Assembly (NCBI GenBank): GCA_944383855.1
Contig: CALWRB010000035.1
Coordinates: forward strand, 1 to 64,000
Source: an uncultured Lachnospiraceae bacterium
GTDB lineage: Bacteria; Bacillota; Clostridia; Lachnospirales; Anaerotignaceae
DNA: 64,000 nucleotides
Direction: 5' to 3'
The notes beneath the pieces are model-generated. The model searched no databases. It was not told where the DNA came from and saw only the letters and a list, made by a program, of their open reading frames with translations. Below, one piece after another: positions 25,274-33,974 of the stretch. A program made the translations under genes and the position numbers. The stretch's first letter is position 1, and each line of letters starts with the position of its first letter.

Positions 25274-25440
25274 TCGGCACGGCAATGCGGAAACCAAAAA
25301 ACGCTCTGTTTTTTTGTTTTCGGGAAGCGAAAAAGCGCGGACAAAAGCACTTCTCATGTTCGGTATCGAAAAAAAATATCACTCTCCCCTTTTTCCTGTG
25401 CCTCTGTGCATTTGTCCGCATCGGCAAAGCGCCTGTTATC

Positions 25441-25469
25441 TTGACTTTCCGTACCTGATTTGCCATAAT
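25441..25469 (+). promoter_or_regulatory. SigA-type promoter of thyA-folA
   Basis: TTGACT, 17 bases and CATAAT lie 49 bases before the thyA start. Confidence 0.65.
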
Positions 25470-25517
25470 AAATCCAGAAAAACAAAGTATCGAAAACCGA
25501 AAAAGGAGTGCAGCATC

Positions 25518-26348
25518 TTGAGCAGAGCAGACGAAATTTTTGTAGCAAATTGCAGACAAATACTGGAGAACGGCTTTTCCACCGAACAGGAAAAAGTTCG
25601 CCCGCATTGGGAAGACGGCACCCCTGCCTATACCGTCAAAACATTCGGTGTAGTCAATCGGTACGATCTTTCCAAGGAATTTCCGCTTTTGACACTGCGC
25701 GCGACCAACTGGCGCGCCGCCATCGACGAGATTTTATGGATCTGGCAGAAAAAATCGAATAATATCCATGACCTCAACAGCCACATCTGGGATTCTTGGG
25801 CAGATGAAAACGGCTCGATCGGCAAAGCGTACGGCTATCAGCTTTCCGTACCCTATTCGTTCAAACACGGCACCATGGATCAGGTGGATAATGTGCTGTG
25901 GCAGTTAAAAAACACGCCGTATTCCCGCCGTATCATGACCAATATCTATAACTTCGCAGACCTTTCGGAAATGGGTCTGGAGCCCTGCGCCTACAGCATG
26001 ACGTTTAACGTCGTGGGGGATACGCTCAACGCGATCCTCAACCAGCGTTCACAGGACACCCTTGCGGCAAACAACTGGAATGTCGTGCAGTATTCCGCGC
26101 TTTTGATGATGTTTGCGCAGGTCAGCGGGCTGAAAGCGGGGGAATTGGTACACGTCATCAGCGATATGCACATTTATGACCGCCATATCCCGATGATCCG
26201 CGAATTGATCCAAAGAGAGCAGTTTGCGGCGCCGAAAGTAACGTTAAACCCCGAGATCAAGGATTTTTATGCATTTACGGTAGATGATTTTACGGTAGAA
26301 AACTACCGGCACGGGGCGCCGATCGGCAAAGTCCCCGTCGCGATTTAA
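25518..26348 (+). CDS. thyA: Thymidylate synthase ThyA
   Basis: ThyA methylates dUMP to dTMP with methylene-tetrahydrofolate, releasing dihydrofolate for the next gene, folA. The start is a TTG at 25518, seven bases after AAGGAG, giving 276 residues; the frame is open much further upstream but crosses the promoter. The nucleotide-binding block NQRSQD followed by NNWNVVQYS and the block HVISDMHIYDRH match ThyA. The catalytic cysteine is Cys157 in LEPCAYSMTFNV. The usual His next to it (PCH) is Ala here, and the neighbouring NIYNF block is also divergent, so this is a divergent clostridial branch. Confidence 0.93.
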   Translation: MSRADEIFVANCRQILENGFSTEQEKVRPHWEDGTPAYTVKTFGVVNRYDLSKEFPLLTLRATNWRAAIDEILWIWQKKSNNIHDLNSHIWDSWADENGSIGKAYGYQLSVPYSFKHGTMDQVDNVLWQLKNTPYSRRIMTNIYNFADLSEMGLEPCAYSMTFNVVGDTLNAILNQRSQDTLAANNWNVVQYSALLMMFAQVSGLKAGELVHVISDMHIYDRHIPMIRELIQREQFAAPKVTLNPEIKDFYAFTVDDFTVENYRHGAPIGKVPVAI

Positions 26349-26367
26349 AAAAAAGGAGGCGGACAAC

Positions 26368-26880
26368 ATGGTACTGATCGCAGCAGTCGATGCCGCTTGG
26401 GGCATCGGCAAGGACGGCGATCTGCTCAAGCGGATCTCCGCAGATATGAAATTTTTCCGCAGCAAAACACAAGATCATGTTCTGATCATCGGCAGAAAAA
26501 CGCTGGAATCTTTTCCGAATCAAAAACCCCTGCCGCGCCGCACGCATTTTGTACTGAGTGCAAACCCTGCTTTTGGGGCAGAGGGCGTGACCGTCTGTCG
26601 GGATATTCCGTCCCTTTTGCAGGCAGTTTCCGACTACCCGCCGGAAGAAGTCTTTGTCGCAGGCGGCGGCAGCATTTACCGCCAGCTTCTGCCTGAGTGC
26701 ACCGCAGCATGGATCACAAAGATCGACGCGGTCTTTCCCGCCGACACCTACTTTCCCGATCTGGACAGCGATCCCGACTGGGCACTTACCAGCCAAGGGG
26801 ATTGGCAGGAAGAAGACGGTATCCGTTTTTGCTTCTGCCGTTATGAAAAAATGCCGACCAAAGGAGAAGATGCTGAGTGA
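26368..26880 (+). CDS. folA: Dihydrofolate reductase FolA
   Basis: FolA regenerates tetrahydrofolate from the dihydrofolate made by ThyA, with NADPH. The 170-residue protein has the family marks: MVLIAAVDAAWGIGKDGDLL, the PADMKFF-like SADMKFFRSKT with the acidic substrate residue, IIGRKTLESFP, and the NADPH loop VFVAGGGSIYRQLLP. The ribosome binding site is AAGGAGG and 19 bases separate it from thyA. The C-terminus overlaps the next start (GTGA). Confidence 0.96.
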   Translation: MVLIAAVDAAWGIGKDGDLLKRISADMKFFRSKTQDHVLIIGRKTLESFPNQKPLPRRTHFVLSANPAFGAEGVTVCRDIPSLLQAVSDYPPEEVFVAGGGSIYRQLLPECTAAWITKIDAVFPADTYFPDLDSDPDWALTSQGDWQEEDGIRFCFCRYEKMPTKGEDAE

Positions 26881-27080
26881 AAGACAAATCCGACGAACGC
26901 TTTATCCGCATCTACAAACAAAGCAAAATCAGCCATAACACGGAAATCTGGGTAGACCGCATGACAGGCGTACAGTACCTTTATCACGGCACCGGTTACG
27001 GCGGCGGCATCTGTCCGCTGTTAGATGAACACGGAAAACCGGTCATTACGGACCCATCTGCACTACGGGATTATGAATAA
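26877..27080 (+). CDS. DUF6440-like small protein
   Basis: This 67-residue protein starts at a GTG that overlaps the folA stop. It reads RFIRIYKQSKISHNTEIWVDR, then MTGVQYLYHGTGYGGGICPL and an acidic tail. The pattern D(R/K)xTGVxYL...G.GGGxxPLLD is that of the small DUF6440 family, often found as phage or housekeeping-operon riders. The coupling to folA and the terminator after it make it part of the thyA-folA operon. The function is unknown. Confidence 0.75.
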   Translation: MKDKSDERFIRIYKQSKISHNTEIWVDRMTGVQYLYHGTGYGGGICPLLDEHGKPVITDPSALRDYE

Positions 27081-27113
27081 AACACGGGCAGGAATCCACC
27101 GCTTTTCGCAATC

Positions 27114-27175
27114 AAAAAAAACCGCTTGTTTTTCCCGCAATTATTTTCGGGAAAACAAACGGTTTTTCTTTTTTT
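27114..27175 (+). terminator. Terminator of thyA-folA operon
   Basis: A long stem (AAAAACCG, TTGTTTT, CCCG paired with CGGG, AAAACAA, CGGTTTTT) is followed by CTTTTTTT. Confidence 0.9.
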
Positions 27176-27277
27176 CATCTTCTTACTGCCGCAAAGGTTT
27201 CAAAAAAACGGATCACAGACCATTTATCAGCGTTTTTCTTATTTTTGGGTCAAATACCGTTTCTTCCTTTTAATCAC

Positions 27278-29014
27278 TCAATCCACAGCCTTGACTTTTG
27301 CGTCAATATCCGCTTCCAAAGCAGCGATCTTTTCATCTGCCAAAGCGGCATTTTGCGCCTGCACGCCATAGTAGAACTTCAGCTTCGGCTCTGTGCCGGA
27401 AGGGCGAATGCAGATCCATGTGCCGTCTGAAAGGGTGTAATACAAAATATCAGAAGAAGGCAGATCAATCTGATCTTCCGCTCCGCTTTGCAGGTCTTTT
27501 TTCAGACCCGTGCTGTAGTCCGCCGCCGTTTTTACCGCGATACCCGCAAAGTGGGACGGTGCCGCCGTACGGAACGATGCCATGATCCTGCCGATTTTTT
27601 CTGTACCGGCAAGCCCTTTGAGTGTCACGGAAATCACCTTCTCACGGTAGCAGCCGTAGGTGTCATACAGCGCAAACAGTGCGTCATAAAGCGTCATGCC
27701 CTGCTCCTTATAATATGCCGCCATCTCCGCGATCAAAAGCACCGCGACCACAGCGTCCTTATCTCTGGCATAAGTGCCTGCCAGACAGCCATAGCTTTCC
27801 TCAAAGCCGAACAGATAGGTATGGCTGCCGCTTTCTTCAAATTCCTTGATTTTTTTGCCGATATATTTGAAGCCTGTCAGTACGTCCATCACTTCCACGC
27901 CGTATGCCGCGCAGATGGGGCGGATCATTTCCGAGGAAACAATGGTTTTGATCACAACACCGTTATCGGGCAGTGTGCCTTTTTCCTTTCTGCGGCGCAG
28001 GATATAGTCCGTCAGCAATGTGCCTACCATATTGCCCGTCAAAACGGTATAATCCCCGTGATGGTCTTTCACCACCGCGCCCACACGGTCACAGTCGGGG
28101 TCCGTACCAACGATCAGATCGGCGCCCGTCTGTCTTGCCAAAGCCTCTGCCAGTACAAATACCTTCGGGTCCTCGGGGTTGGGATAACCGACCGTGGTAA
28201 AGTTGCCGTCGGGCAGTTCCTGCTCTTTGACCACATGCACCTGCGTAAATCCCGCTTTTTCGAGCACACGTCTAACCGGCAGATTGCCCGAACCGTGCAG
28301 TGGTGTATAGACCAAAGAGAAATTCTCACAGCGTTTTTGCGTTTCCTGCGTGGTATCAAAGCGCTGCGCCAGCACTTCATCGTCATACGCTTCGTCCACT
28401 TCTTCGCCGATCAGACAAAACAGTCCCTTTTCCTTTGCTTCTTCTAACGGCATGGTCTTGACCTGCCCATAGCCGTCAATGGCATTGACCTCATCGATGA
28501 TAGCATGGTCCTGCGGTGTGGACACCTGCGCGCCGTCCGCCCAGTATACTTTATAACCGTTATATTCCGGCGGGTTATGGCTTGCGGTGATGACAATACC
28601 CGCCGTTGTACCCAGTTTTCTGACGGCGAAGGAAAGCATCGGCGTCGGACGCAGGGAAGGGTAAACATATGCCTTGATCCCGTTTGCCGCAAGCACACAG
28701 CCTGCCGCGTGCGCGAACTCTACCGACATATGTCTGGAATCATACGCAATGGCAACGCCCTGTGCGGCTGTACCTGCTTTTTGGATATAGTTGGCAAGCC
28801 CCTGTGTCGCGCGCCCCACGGTGTAAATATTCAATCGATTGCTGCCCGCGCCGATGATGCCGCGCAGACCGCCCGTACCGAATTCCAGGTCTTTGTAAAA
28901 CCGTTCCTTGATCTCATCTTCTTTTCCTCTGATTCTCTCCAGCTCCGCCTTGGTTTGGGCGTCGATATTCTCATCTTTCAGCCAGCTTTCGTATTTTTCC
29001 ATATAATTGTCCAT
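27278..29014 (-). CDS. pgcA: Phosphoglucomutase/phosphomannomutase PgcA
   Basis: The 578-residue enzyme interconverts glucose-6- and glucose-1-phosphate (or mannose phosphates) for glycogen and surface polysaccharides. The phosphoserine loop TASHNPPEYNGYKVY, metal loop GTDPDCDRVG, sugar loop GFEESYG and RPSGTEPKLKFYYG are present, and the length fits the long Firmicutes PgcA type. The ATG at 29014 has GGGAG eight bases before it; the GTG at 29023 overlaps that site. It follows the PEGA-domain gene by 72 bases, perhaps in one transcript. Confidence 0.94.
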   Translation of the reverse strand: MDNYMEKYESWLKDENIDAQTKAELERIRGKEDEIKERFYKDLEFGTGGLRGIIGAGSNRLNIYTVGRATQGLANYIQKAGTAAQGVAIAYDSRHMSVEFAHAAGCVLAANGIKAYVYPSLRPTPMLSFAVRKLGTTAGIVITASHNPPEYNGYKVYWADGAQVSTPQDHAIIDEVNAIDGYGQVKTMPLEEAKEKGLFCLIGEEVDEAYDDEVLAQRFDTTQETQKRCENFSLVYTPLHGSGNLPVRRVLEKAGFTQVHVVKEQELPDGNFTTVGYPNPEDPKVFVLAEALARQTGADLIVGTDPDCDRVGAVVKDHHGDYTVLTGNMVGTLLTDYILRRRKEKGTLPDNGVVIKTIVSSEMIRPICAAYGVEVMDVLTGFKYIGKKIKEFEESGSHTYLFGFEESYGCLAGTYARDKDAVVAVLLIAEMAAYYKEQGMTLYDALFALYDTYGCYREKVISVTLKGLAGTEKIGRIMASFRTAAPSHFAGIAVKTAADYSTGLKKDLQSGAEDQIDLPSSDILYYTLSDGTWICIRPSGTEPKLKFYYGVQAQNAALADEKIAALEADIDAKVKAVD

Positions 29015-29086
29015 TTGAAGCACTCCCTTCTGTATTGTCTGCCTGCATTCTTTCTTTTGGGAAGAAAGAAATGTCAGAGCGCATCG

Positions 29087-30541
29087 TTATTCTTCTTCCA
29101 GTTCCACAGAAAGCGAAACCGGTGTTTCTCCGATGGTCACTGTCGTGCTGTAAGGTATATAGTCTTCCGCTGTCAGCTCCAGCGTATAAGTGCCGTAAGG
29201 CAGCGTCGCGTTCATCGGCGAGATGCCGTACGCCGCGCCGTTGATGGAAACGTGTACGCCGATGGGGAATGTCGTGACGCTCAATACGCCTTTTTCCTGC
29301 TCCAGTGTTGCCCGCAGGGTATAAGTGTCCTCTGTCAGCGAAATATTTTCCGTAAAGGTATGGTAACCGCTTTTGAGGATCACGACTTCATAATCCCCCA
29401 AAGGCAGCACCACAGGCTGCGAAGGGTCTACCGAAGTACCGTTGACATATAATTTATACCCGTCCACATTCGCATTGACGATCAATACCCCCACTTTTTC
29501 CTGCGCGCGGGAAAGGTCATAGGTAAACTCTTTTCCCACTTCGATAAAAACAGTATCGGTACGTTCTTCGATATTGCTGCCGGAAACCGTCACTTCATGC
29601 ACACCTTCCGAAAGCGCCAGACGCTCTATGCTCTCAAGCACGATCTTTTCCTTGCCGTCGATGGAAAGGCTGCCGTCTTTGACCGCGTCCTGATTGGAAA
29701 GGGTCAGATAGCCATGGCTTTTTTCCACTTCGACCGACCAGACCGTATTGCCGCTGCCGCGTAATTTCAGTACATCACACGGCTCCAGATCCGCCGCCGA
29801 AAGGGTTTCTTCGCCATAGAAAAACAGGGTATGCGTATCGTAATCGTATCGTTTCTCACCGATCTGTATGGTCTGCGCGATCGGGTCCGTTTGTGCCTCG
29901 GTCACATCGCTTTCCGTCCAAAACTCCCCTTTGGCGGAGATCTCAATGGCTGTTTCTGTCACTTCTTCCATCTGTACGGACAACAGCATGCCTTTTTCCA
30001 GCATGGAAAAAGAAGCCGCCTTCCCGTCCGCATCGGTATAGACCGTATTGCCAAGCAAAGTCAGGCTGCGGTTTTCTTCCGCTTGCAGGTCATAAACCAA
30101 AATCTCCCCTTCGCTGAAAATAGAGCGTAACAGCGCTGTAAACTGTGTTCCTTCCTGCGGCAGCACTTCTTCCTGCTGATCCGGATCGCTGCCAAACAGA
30201 CCGCGCCCCACGAACAAAAAACAGGCGATACAGACCACAACACCCACCAGTGCCAGAATACCGATCATGCGCTTATTGCTCAAAGCGCTTTCCTCGTTGT
30301 CCTCTTTGCCGCCTTCCGCCTGCGGCTGCATCGGCTCTCTGCCAACAGGGGTGTTTTGCTGTGTGGTATCGAACCTTTCGGAATCAAACGCGTCCAAAAA
30401 CGCGTCTTTATCGCCCAGTTCGTCTTCTTCCTGCGCTTTTTGCGCCTCCTCCAATTCCTTTACCTTTTCATTGATATGATCTAAACGTATGGTTTTATCC
30501 AATGAACCGTCTGTATGCTCAAAATGATATTCTTTTTTCAT
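29087..30541 (-). CDS. PEGA-domain membrane protein
   Basis: The 484-residue protein has a cytoplasmic N-terminus of about 90 residues with a charged helix (INEKVKELEEAQKAQEEDEL) and one membrane helix (about 92-112: MIGILALVGVVVCIACFLFV). The extracellular part contains beta-rich segments and two C-terminal PEGA domains, about 336-405 (PLGDYEVVILKSGYHTFTEN) and 412-484 (PYGTYTLELTAEDYIPYSTT), each with the P-x-G-x-Y-x-L/V pattern. PEGA domains are found in surface proteins and sensors. The ligand or partner is unknown. Confidence 0.8.
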   Translation of the reverse strand: MKKEYHFEHTDGSLDKTIRLDHINEKVKELEEAQKAQEEDELGDKDAFLDAFDSERFDTTQQNTPVGREPMQPQAEGGKEDNEESALSNKRMIGILALVGVVVCIACFLFVGRGLFGSDPDQQEEVLPQEGTQFTALLRSIFSEGEILVYDLQAEENRSLTLLGNTVYTDADGKAASFSMLEKGMLLSVQMEEVTETAIEISAKGEFWTESDVTEAQTDPIAQTIQIGEKRYDYDTHTLFFYGEETLSAADLEPCDVLKLRGSGNTVWSVEVEKSHGYLTLSNQDAVKDGSLSIDGKEKIVLESIERLALSEGVHEVTVSGSNIEERTDTVFIEVGKEFTYDLSRAQEKVGVLIVNANVDGYKLYVNGTSVDPSQPVVLPLGDYEVVILKSGYHTFTENISLTEDTYTLRATLEQEKGVLSVTTFPIGVHVSINGAAYGISPMNATLPYGTYTLELTAEDYIPYSTTVTIGETPVSLSVELEEE

Positions 30542-30707
30542 ACGATAAGTTCCTCCCTTCTTCGAGGATAGACTCTTTCAGCCTTATTTTATATGCTTTC
30601 CGAAAAAGAAGCAAGGAAAAACCATTCCCGCAAGCGAAAAAAACAGGCGCAAAAACAGACAAAACCCCGTGTCGCCAAATCCCGACACGCTGCGGAAGAT
30701 ACGCAAC

Positions 30708-30747
30708 AAAAAAACAGGCGATCTGTTTTTTTCAAACAAGCCGCCTG
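30708..30747 (-). terminator. Terminator of rex
   Basis: On the minus strand CAGGCG..TTGTTT pairs with AACA..CGCCTG and is followed by seven T. Near it, at 30669-30688, another hairpin (GTGTCG/CGACAC) can be seen. Confidence 0.75.
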
Positions 30748-30806
30748 CCTTCGCGCTTTTTTTTCGCCGTGTACGCTCAAACAGCACGGCTGCTTTTTTT
30801 GTGTTG

Positions 30807-31517
30807 TTATTCTTCTTCCGCATCGCTTTGTGTAAGCGGTTTGACCGGAAGACCGTTCGCCATATGATGAAAATCATTCTCCTCGCTGTACATTTCATTG
30901 ATCTTATACAGCAGCGTCATCAAGCTGTCGGTCAGATGTACATTTTCCACGACTACATCATCGGGCACCTGCAGATCCACATGACTGAAGTTCCACATTC
31001 CCTTTACGCCCCATTTTGCCAAGTCATTGGCAACTTTCGGCGCCTGCGTACGGGGCAGTGTCAAGATCGCCACGTCCACACGGTTGTTTTTCACATACTC
31101 CTCCATGCTGTCCACATCGTACACACCGATGCCGCGAATGGTCATGCCAATTAAGCGGGGGTTGACATCAAACACCGCTTTGATGACAAATCCGCGTTTT
31201 TCAAAATTTGTGTAATTCACCAGTGCCTGACCAATATTGCCGCCACCGACCACGATCAAATTATACATACGGTCCAGACCCAGTATCTTTTTAATCTCGT
31301 TATAGAGATATTCCACATTATAGCCATATCCCTGCTGTCCGAAACCACCAAAATTATTGAGGTCCTGACGAATCTGAGATGCGGTAATATTCATCTTGGT
31401 GCTCAGTTCTTTTGAGGAAATTCTTGTAATGTCACTCTCCAGCAGGTCACCCAGATAGCGGTAATATCTCGGCAGACGGTTGATTACCGCCGAAGAAATC
31501 TTTTTCTCGTTATCCAT
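30807..31517 (-). CDS. rex: Redox-sensing transcriptional repressor Rex
   Basis: Rex represses fermentation and respiration genes until the NADH/NAD+ ratio rises. The 236-residue protein has the winged helix (SSAVINRLPRYYRYLGDL, then ASQIRQDLNNFGGFGQQGYG) and the dinucleotide-binding fold (LIVVGGGNIGQALVNY). The ATG at 31517 has GAGAGG ten bases upstream; four other ATGs upstream in frame are less well placed. A textbook promoter lies just ahead. Likely targets in other Clostridia are alcohol dehydrogenase and butyrate genes; the alcohol dehydrogenase at 61 kb shows no clear Rex site. Confidence 0.96.
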   Translation of the reverse strand: MDNEKKISSAVINRLPRYYRYLGDLLESDITRISSKELSTKMNITASQIRQDLNNFGGFGQQGYGYNVEYLYNEIKKILGLDRMYNLIVVGGGNIGQALVNYTNFEKRGFVIKAVFDVNPRLIGMTIRGIGVYDVDSMEEYVKNNRVDVAILTLPRTQAPKVANDLAKWGVKGMWNFSHVDLQVPDDVVVENVHLTDSLMTLLYKINEMYSEENDFHHMANGLPVKPLTQSDAEEE

Positions 31518-31550
31518 TTTCCCCATTCCTCTCATCATCAACTTATTTTC

Positions 31551-31579
31551 AGTATACACTTTCGTTATTTTCCTGTCAA
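31551..31579 (-). promoter_or_regulatory. Strong SigA promoter of rex
   Basis: On the minus strand a perfect TTGACA, 17 bases and TATACT precede rex by 34 bases. The -35 lies inside an imperfect inverted repeat (GTTATT ... AATAAC, 31564-31586), which partly resembles the TTGTTA...TAACAA Rex operator and could serve autoregulation. Confidence 0.8.
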
Positions 31580-31657
31580 CAATAACTCTTTTATTCCGCC
31601 CCGTTTTCTGCTATGATATCTAATAGTAAAAACAGTGATCGACAAGGAGGAAACACT

Positions 31658-33592
31658 ATGATCCTGTCCTGTAAAAATGTGAAAAAAACATACGGTATCG
31701 ACACCGTTTTGGAAAATGTCACCTTCCATATCGAGGAGCGGGAAAAAGCCGCAATCGTGGGCGTTAACGGCGCCGGCAAGACCACCTTATTTCGTATTCT
31801 TGCCGGACAAAGCAGCGCCGATGGCGGCGAGATCTCATGGAAAAAAGACACCCGTCTGGGCTATCTTGCACAGCAAGTTGAGCTGGATTCTTCCCGCACA
31901 ATTTACGAAGAAATGGAGTCCGTTTTTGAAGATTTGATGGCATTGGAGGCTCGTCTTCGTGAAATAGAAAACGAAATGTCGACCCTTTCCAAAGATGCAC
32001 TGGCAGAAAAAATGGAACTTTACACCCGGCTGCAGGCAGATTTTGAAGCAAAAGACGGCTACAGCTGCAAAAGCCGCTTAAAAGGCGTCTTAAACGGTCT
32101 TGGCTTTGGCGAAGAATCGTACGATAAGCCGGTGCGGCTGCTTTCCGGCGGGCAGAAAACACGCGTCTTTTTGGGTAAACTTTTGCTCAGCGCGCCCGAT
32201 ATTTTGCTGTTGGACGAGCCGACCAACCATCTGGATATCGCTTCGATCGAGTGGCTGGAAGATTTTTTACGCGGCTATCAGGGCACGGCGCTGATCATTT
32301 CACACGACCGTTATTTTCTGGACCGCACCGTCAGCAAAGTCATTGAACTGGAGCGCGGCAAATCCACCGTTTTCGGCGGCAATTACAGCTACTACACCGA
32401 ACAGAAAGACCTGCACAGGCAAATTGCGGCAAAAGCGTATGAAGCGCGCATGAAAGAGATCGGCAGACAAGAGGAGATCATTCGCACGCTGCGTTCTTTC
32501 AACCGTGAAAAATCCATCAAACGCGCGGAAAGCCGTGAAAAAATGTTAGAAAGAATGGAAAAACCCGACCGCCCCGAAGCCGCTCCCGAAAAAATGCGGC
32601 TGAAGCTGACACCGTTTATCACCAGCGGCACGGACGTACTGCACGCAGAGGAACTGTCCAAAAGTTTCGGGGACAAGCATCTGTTTTCGCATCTGAATTT
32701 CGACATCAAACGCGGCGAAAAAGTAGCGCTGATCGGTGCAAACGGCATCGGCAAATCTACATTATTTAAAATCCTGCTCAAAGAGATCGCGCCGGACAGC
32801 GGGCATTTTCGTTTCGGCGTCAACGTCCATGTCGGCTATTACGACCAGGAACAGCAGAAACTGTCCGATCAAAAAACGATACTGGACGAGATCTCGGACA
32901 GCTATCCCACGCTGACGACCGGGCAGATCCGAAATATGCTTGCCGCTTTCGTCTTTACGGGAGATGATGTCTATAAACCCATTTCCGCCTTAAGCGGCGG
33001 CGAAAGAGGCAGGGTATCGCTGGCAAAGATCATGCTTTCCAAATCCAATCTGCTGATGTTAGACGAGCCGACCAACCATCTGGATATGTTCTCGAAGGAA
33101 GTCTTGGAAGACGCCATTCGGGATTATGAAGGAACGGTATTTTATATCTCGCATGACCGTTATTTCATCAACCGCACTGCGGAAAAAATACTGGAGCTGA
33201 CGCCAAACGGCGCCGAGGTTTATCTGGGCAATTACGACTATTATTTAGAGAAAAAGGCGGAGCGCGCGCTGCTTATGCAAAACAGCCCGACACCTTTTAC
33301 CGCGGCAAAGCCTGCCGCCGCTGCCACTGCTGCCGCTGCCGTCAGCGATACGAAAGCGGACTGGCTCAAGCAAAAGGAATTGCAGGCGACACAACGCAAA
33401 AAAGCGGCACAGATCGCCAAAATCGAGCGGCAGATCGAGGAAACGGAAAGTGCGATCGCCGAAAAGGACGCTGCGATGGCCGAGGCAAGCGCGGACTATG
33501 CACTGGCGCAGACGTTATTTGAGGAGAAGCAGGCGCTGGAGGCAAAACTGGAAACGCTTTATGCGCAATGGGAAGAAGCACAGGAGAGTTAA
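31658..33592 (+). CDS. ABC-F family ATPase (ribosome-associated)
   Basis: The 644-residue protein has two ABC ATPase domains on one chain and no membrane helices, which defines ABC-F. Domain 1 has Walker A GVNGAGKTT and LLSGGQKTR with LLLDEPTNHLD; domain 2 has GANGIGKST, ALSGGERGR and LMLDEPTNHLD. The linker (about 245-315) is a charged helical hairpin that reaches into the ribosomal tRNA exit site in this family. The C-terminus is an Ala-rich linker and a coiled coil (KAAQIAKIERQIEETESAIA), as in YdiF-type members. It could be a translation factor or an antibiotic-protection protein; the sequence alone does not decide. The ATG follows AAGGAGG. Confidence 0.93.
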   Translation: MILSCKNVKKTYGIDTVLENVTFHIEEREKAAIVGVNGAGKTTLFRILAGQSSADGGEISWKKDTRLGYLAQQVELDSSRTIYEEMESVFEDLMALEARLREIENEMSTLSKDALAEKMELYTRLQADFEAKDGYSCKSRLKGVLNGLGFGEESYDKPVRLLSGGQKTRVFLGKLLLSAPDILLLDEPTNHLDIASIEWLEDFLRGYQGTALIISHDRYFLDRTVSKVIELERGKSTVFGGNYSYYTEQKDLHRQIAAKAYEARMKEIGRQEEIIRTLRSFNREKSIKRAESREKMLERMEKPDRPEAAPEKMRLKLTPFITSGTDVLHAEELSKSFGDKHLFSHLNFDIKRGEKVALIGANGIGKSTLFKILLKEIAPDSGHFRFGVNVHVGYYDQEQQKLSDQKTILDEISDSYPTLTTGQIRNMLAAFVFTGDDVYKPISALSGGERGRVSLAKIMLSKSNLLMLDEPTNHLDMFSKEVLEDAIRDYEGTVFYISHDRYFINRTAEKILELTPNGAEVYLGNYDYYLEKKAERALLMQNSPTPFTAAKPAAAATAAAAVSDTKADWLKQKELQATQRKKAAQIAKIERQIEETESAIAEKDAAMAEASADYALAQTLFEEKQALEAKLETLYAQWEEAQES

Positions 33593-33723
33593 AAAAAATT
33601 TTTTCTACCCGAGAGGCGGACTTGCCCCTTCCCTTTTTCCTATGGATATGGTATAGTTTTTTTGTGAAAAAGAAAGATATGATCGCCTGTACGCAGGCGT
33701 GTGAAAAAAAGGAGGCGACATGT

Positions 33724-33924
33724 ATGCAGGTAACAAAGGATATGACCATCGGCGAACTGTTGATGATTGACAGAGGCGTTGGCATCGTTTTGATGCAAAA
33801 CGGTATGCATTGTGTCGGCTGCCCTTCTTCCGCAGGGGAAACTCTGGAAGAAGCCAGCCTGGTACACGGCATGGATATCAACGAACTGTTAGCGGATATC
33901 AATGATTTTCTGGCAAAAAAATAA
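33724..33924 (+). CDS. DUF1858 small disulfide protein
   Basis: The 66-residue protein reads MQVTKDMTIGELLMIDRGVG, then MQNGMHCVGCPSSAGETLEE; the CVGC pair and the GMHC block identify DUF1858, known as a hybrid-cluster-protein-associated disulfide-reductase domain. It is thought to act in redox or nitrosative-stress chemistry. The ATG at 33724 has AAGGAGG eight bases before it. It shares a bidirectional terminator with the Crp/Fnr gene that ends opposite it. Confidence 0.9.
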   Translation: MQVTKDMTIGELLMIDRGVGIVLMQNGMHCVGCPSSAGETLEEASLVHGMDINELLADINDFLAKK

Positions 33925-33945
33925 TGCGGCACAGCAAAAAAAGAG

Positions 33946-33974
33946 GCACCGACTGTTTTGTCGGTGCTTTTTTT
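33946..33974. terminator. Bidirectional terminator
   Basis: GCACCGAC and GTCGGTGC form a perfect 8-bp stem, with T-run on the plus side and, on the minus side, CTCTTTTTTT. It ends the DUF1858 gene and, on the other strand, the Crp/Fnr gene. Confidence 0.85.

Noticed and set aside
25155-25517. Upstream extension of thyA to 397 residues
   Set aside because: It would cross a terminator and a promoter; TTG at 25518 has a proper ribosome binding site and gives the family length.
27488-28447. 319-codon ORF on the plus strand
   Set aside because: It lies entirely within pgcA on the other strand, has no ribosome binding site, and its peptide is rich in His, Cys and Arg, as antisense frames of this gene would be.
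31564-31586. Rex operator at the rex promoter
   Set aside because: GTTATT...AATAAC only partly matches TTGTTA-N6-TAACAA and has wrong spacing, so I only note it as a possibility in the promoter entry.
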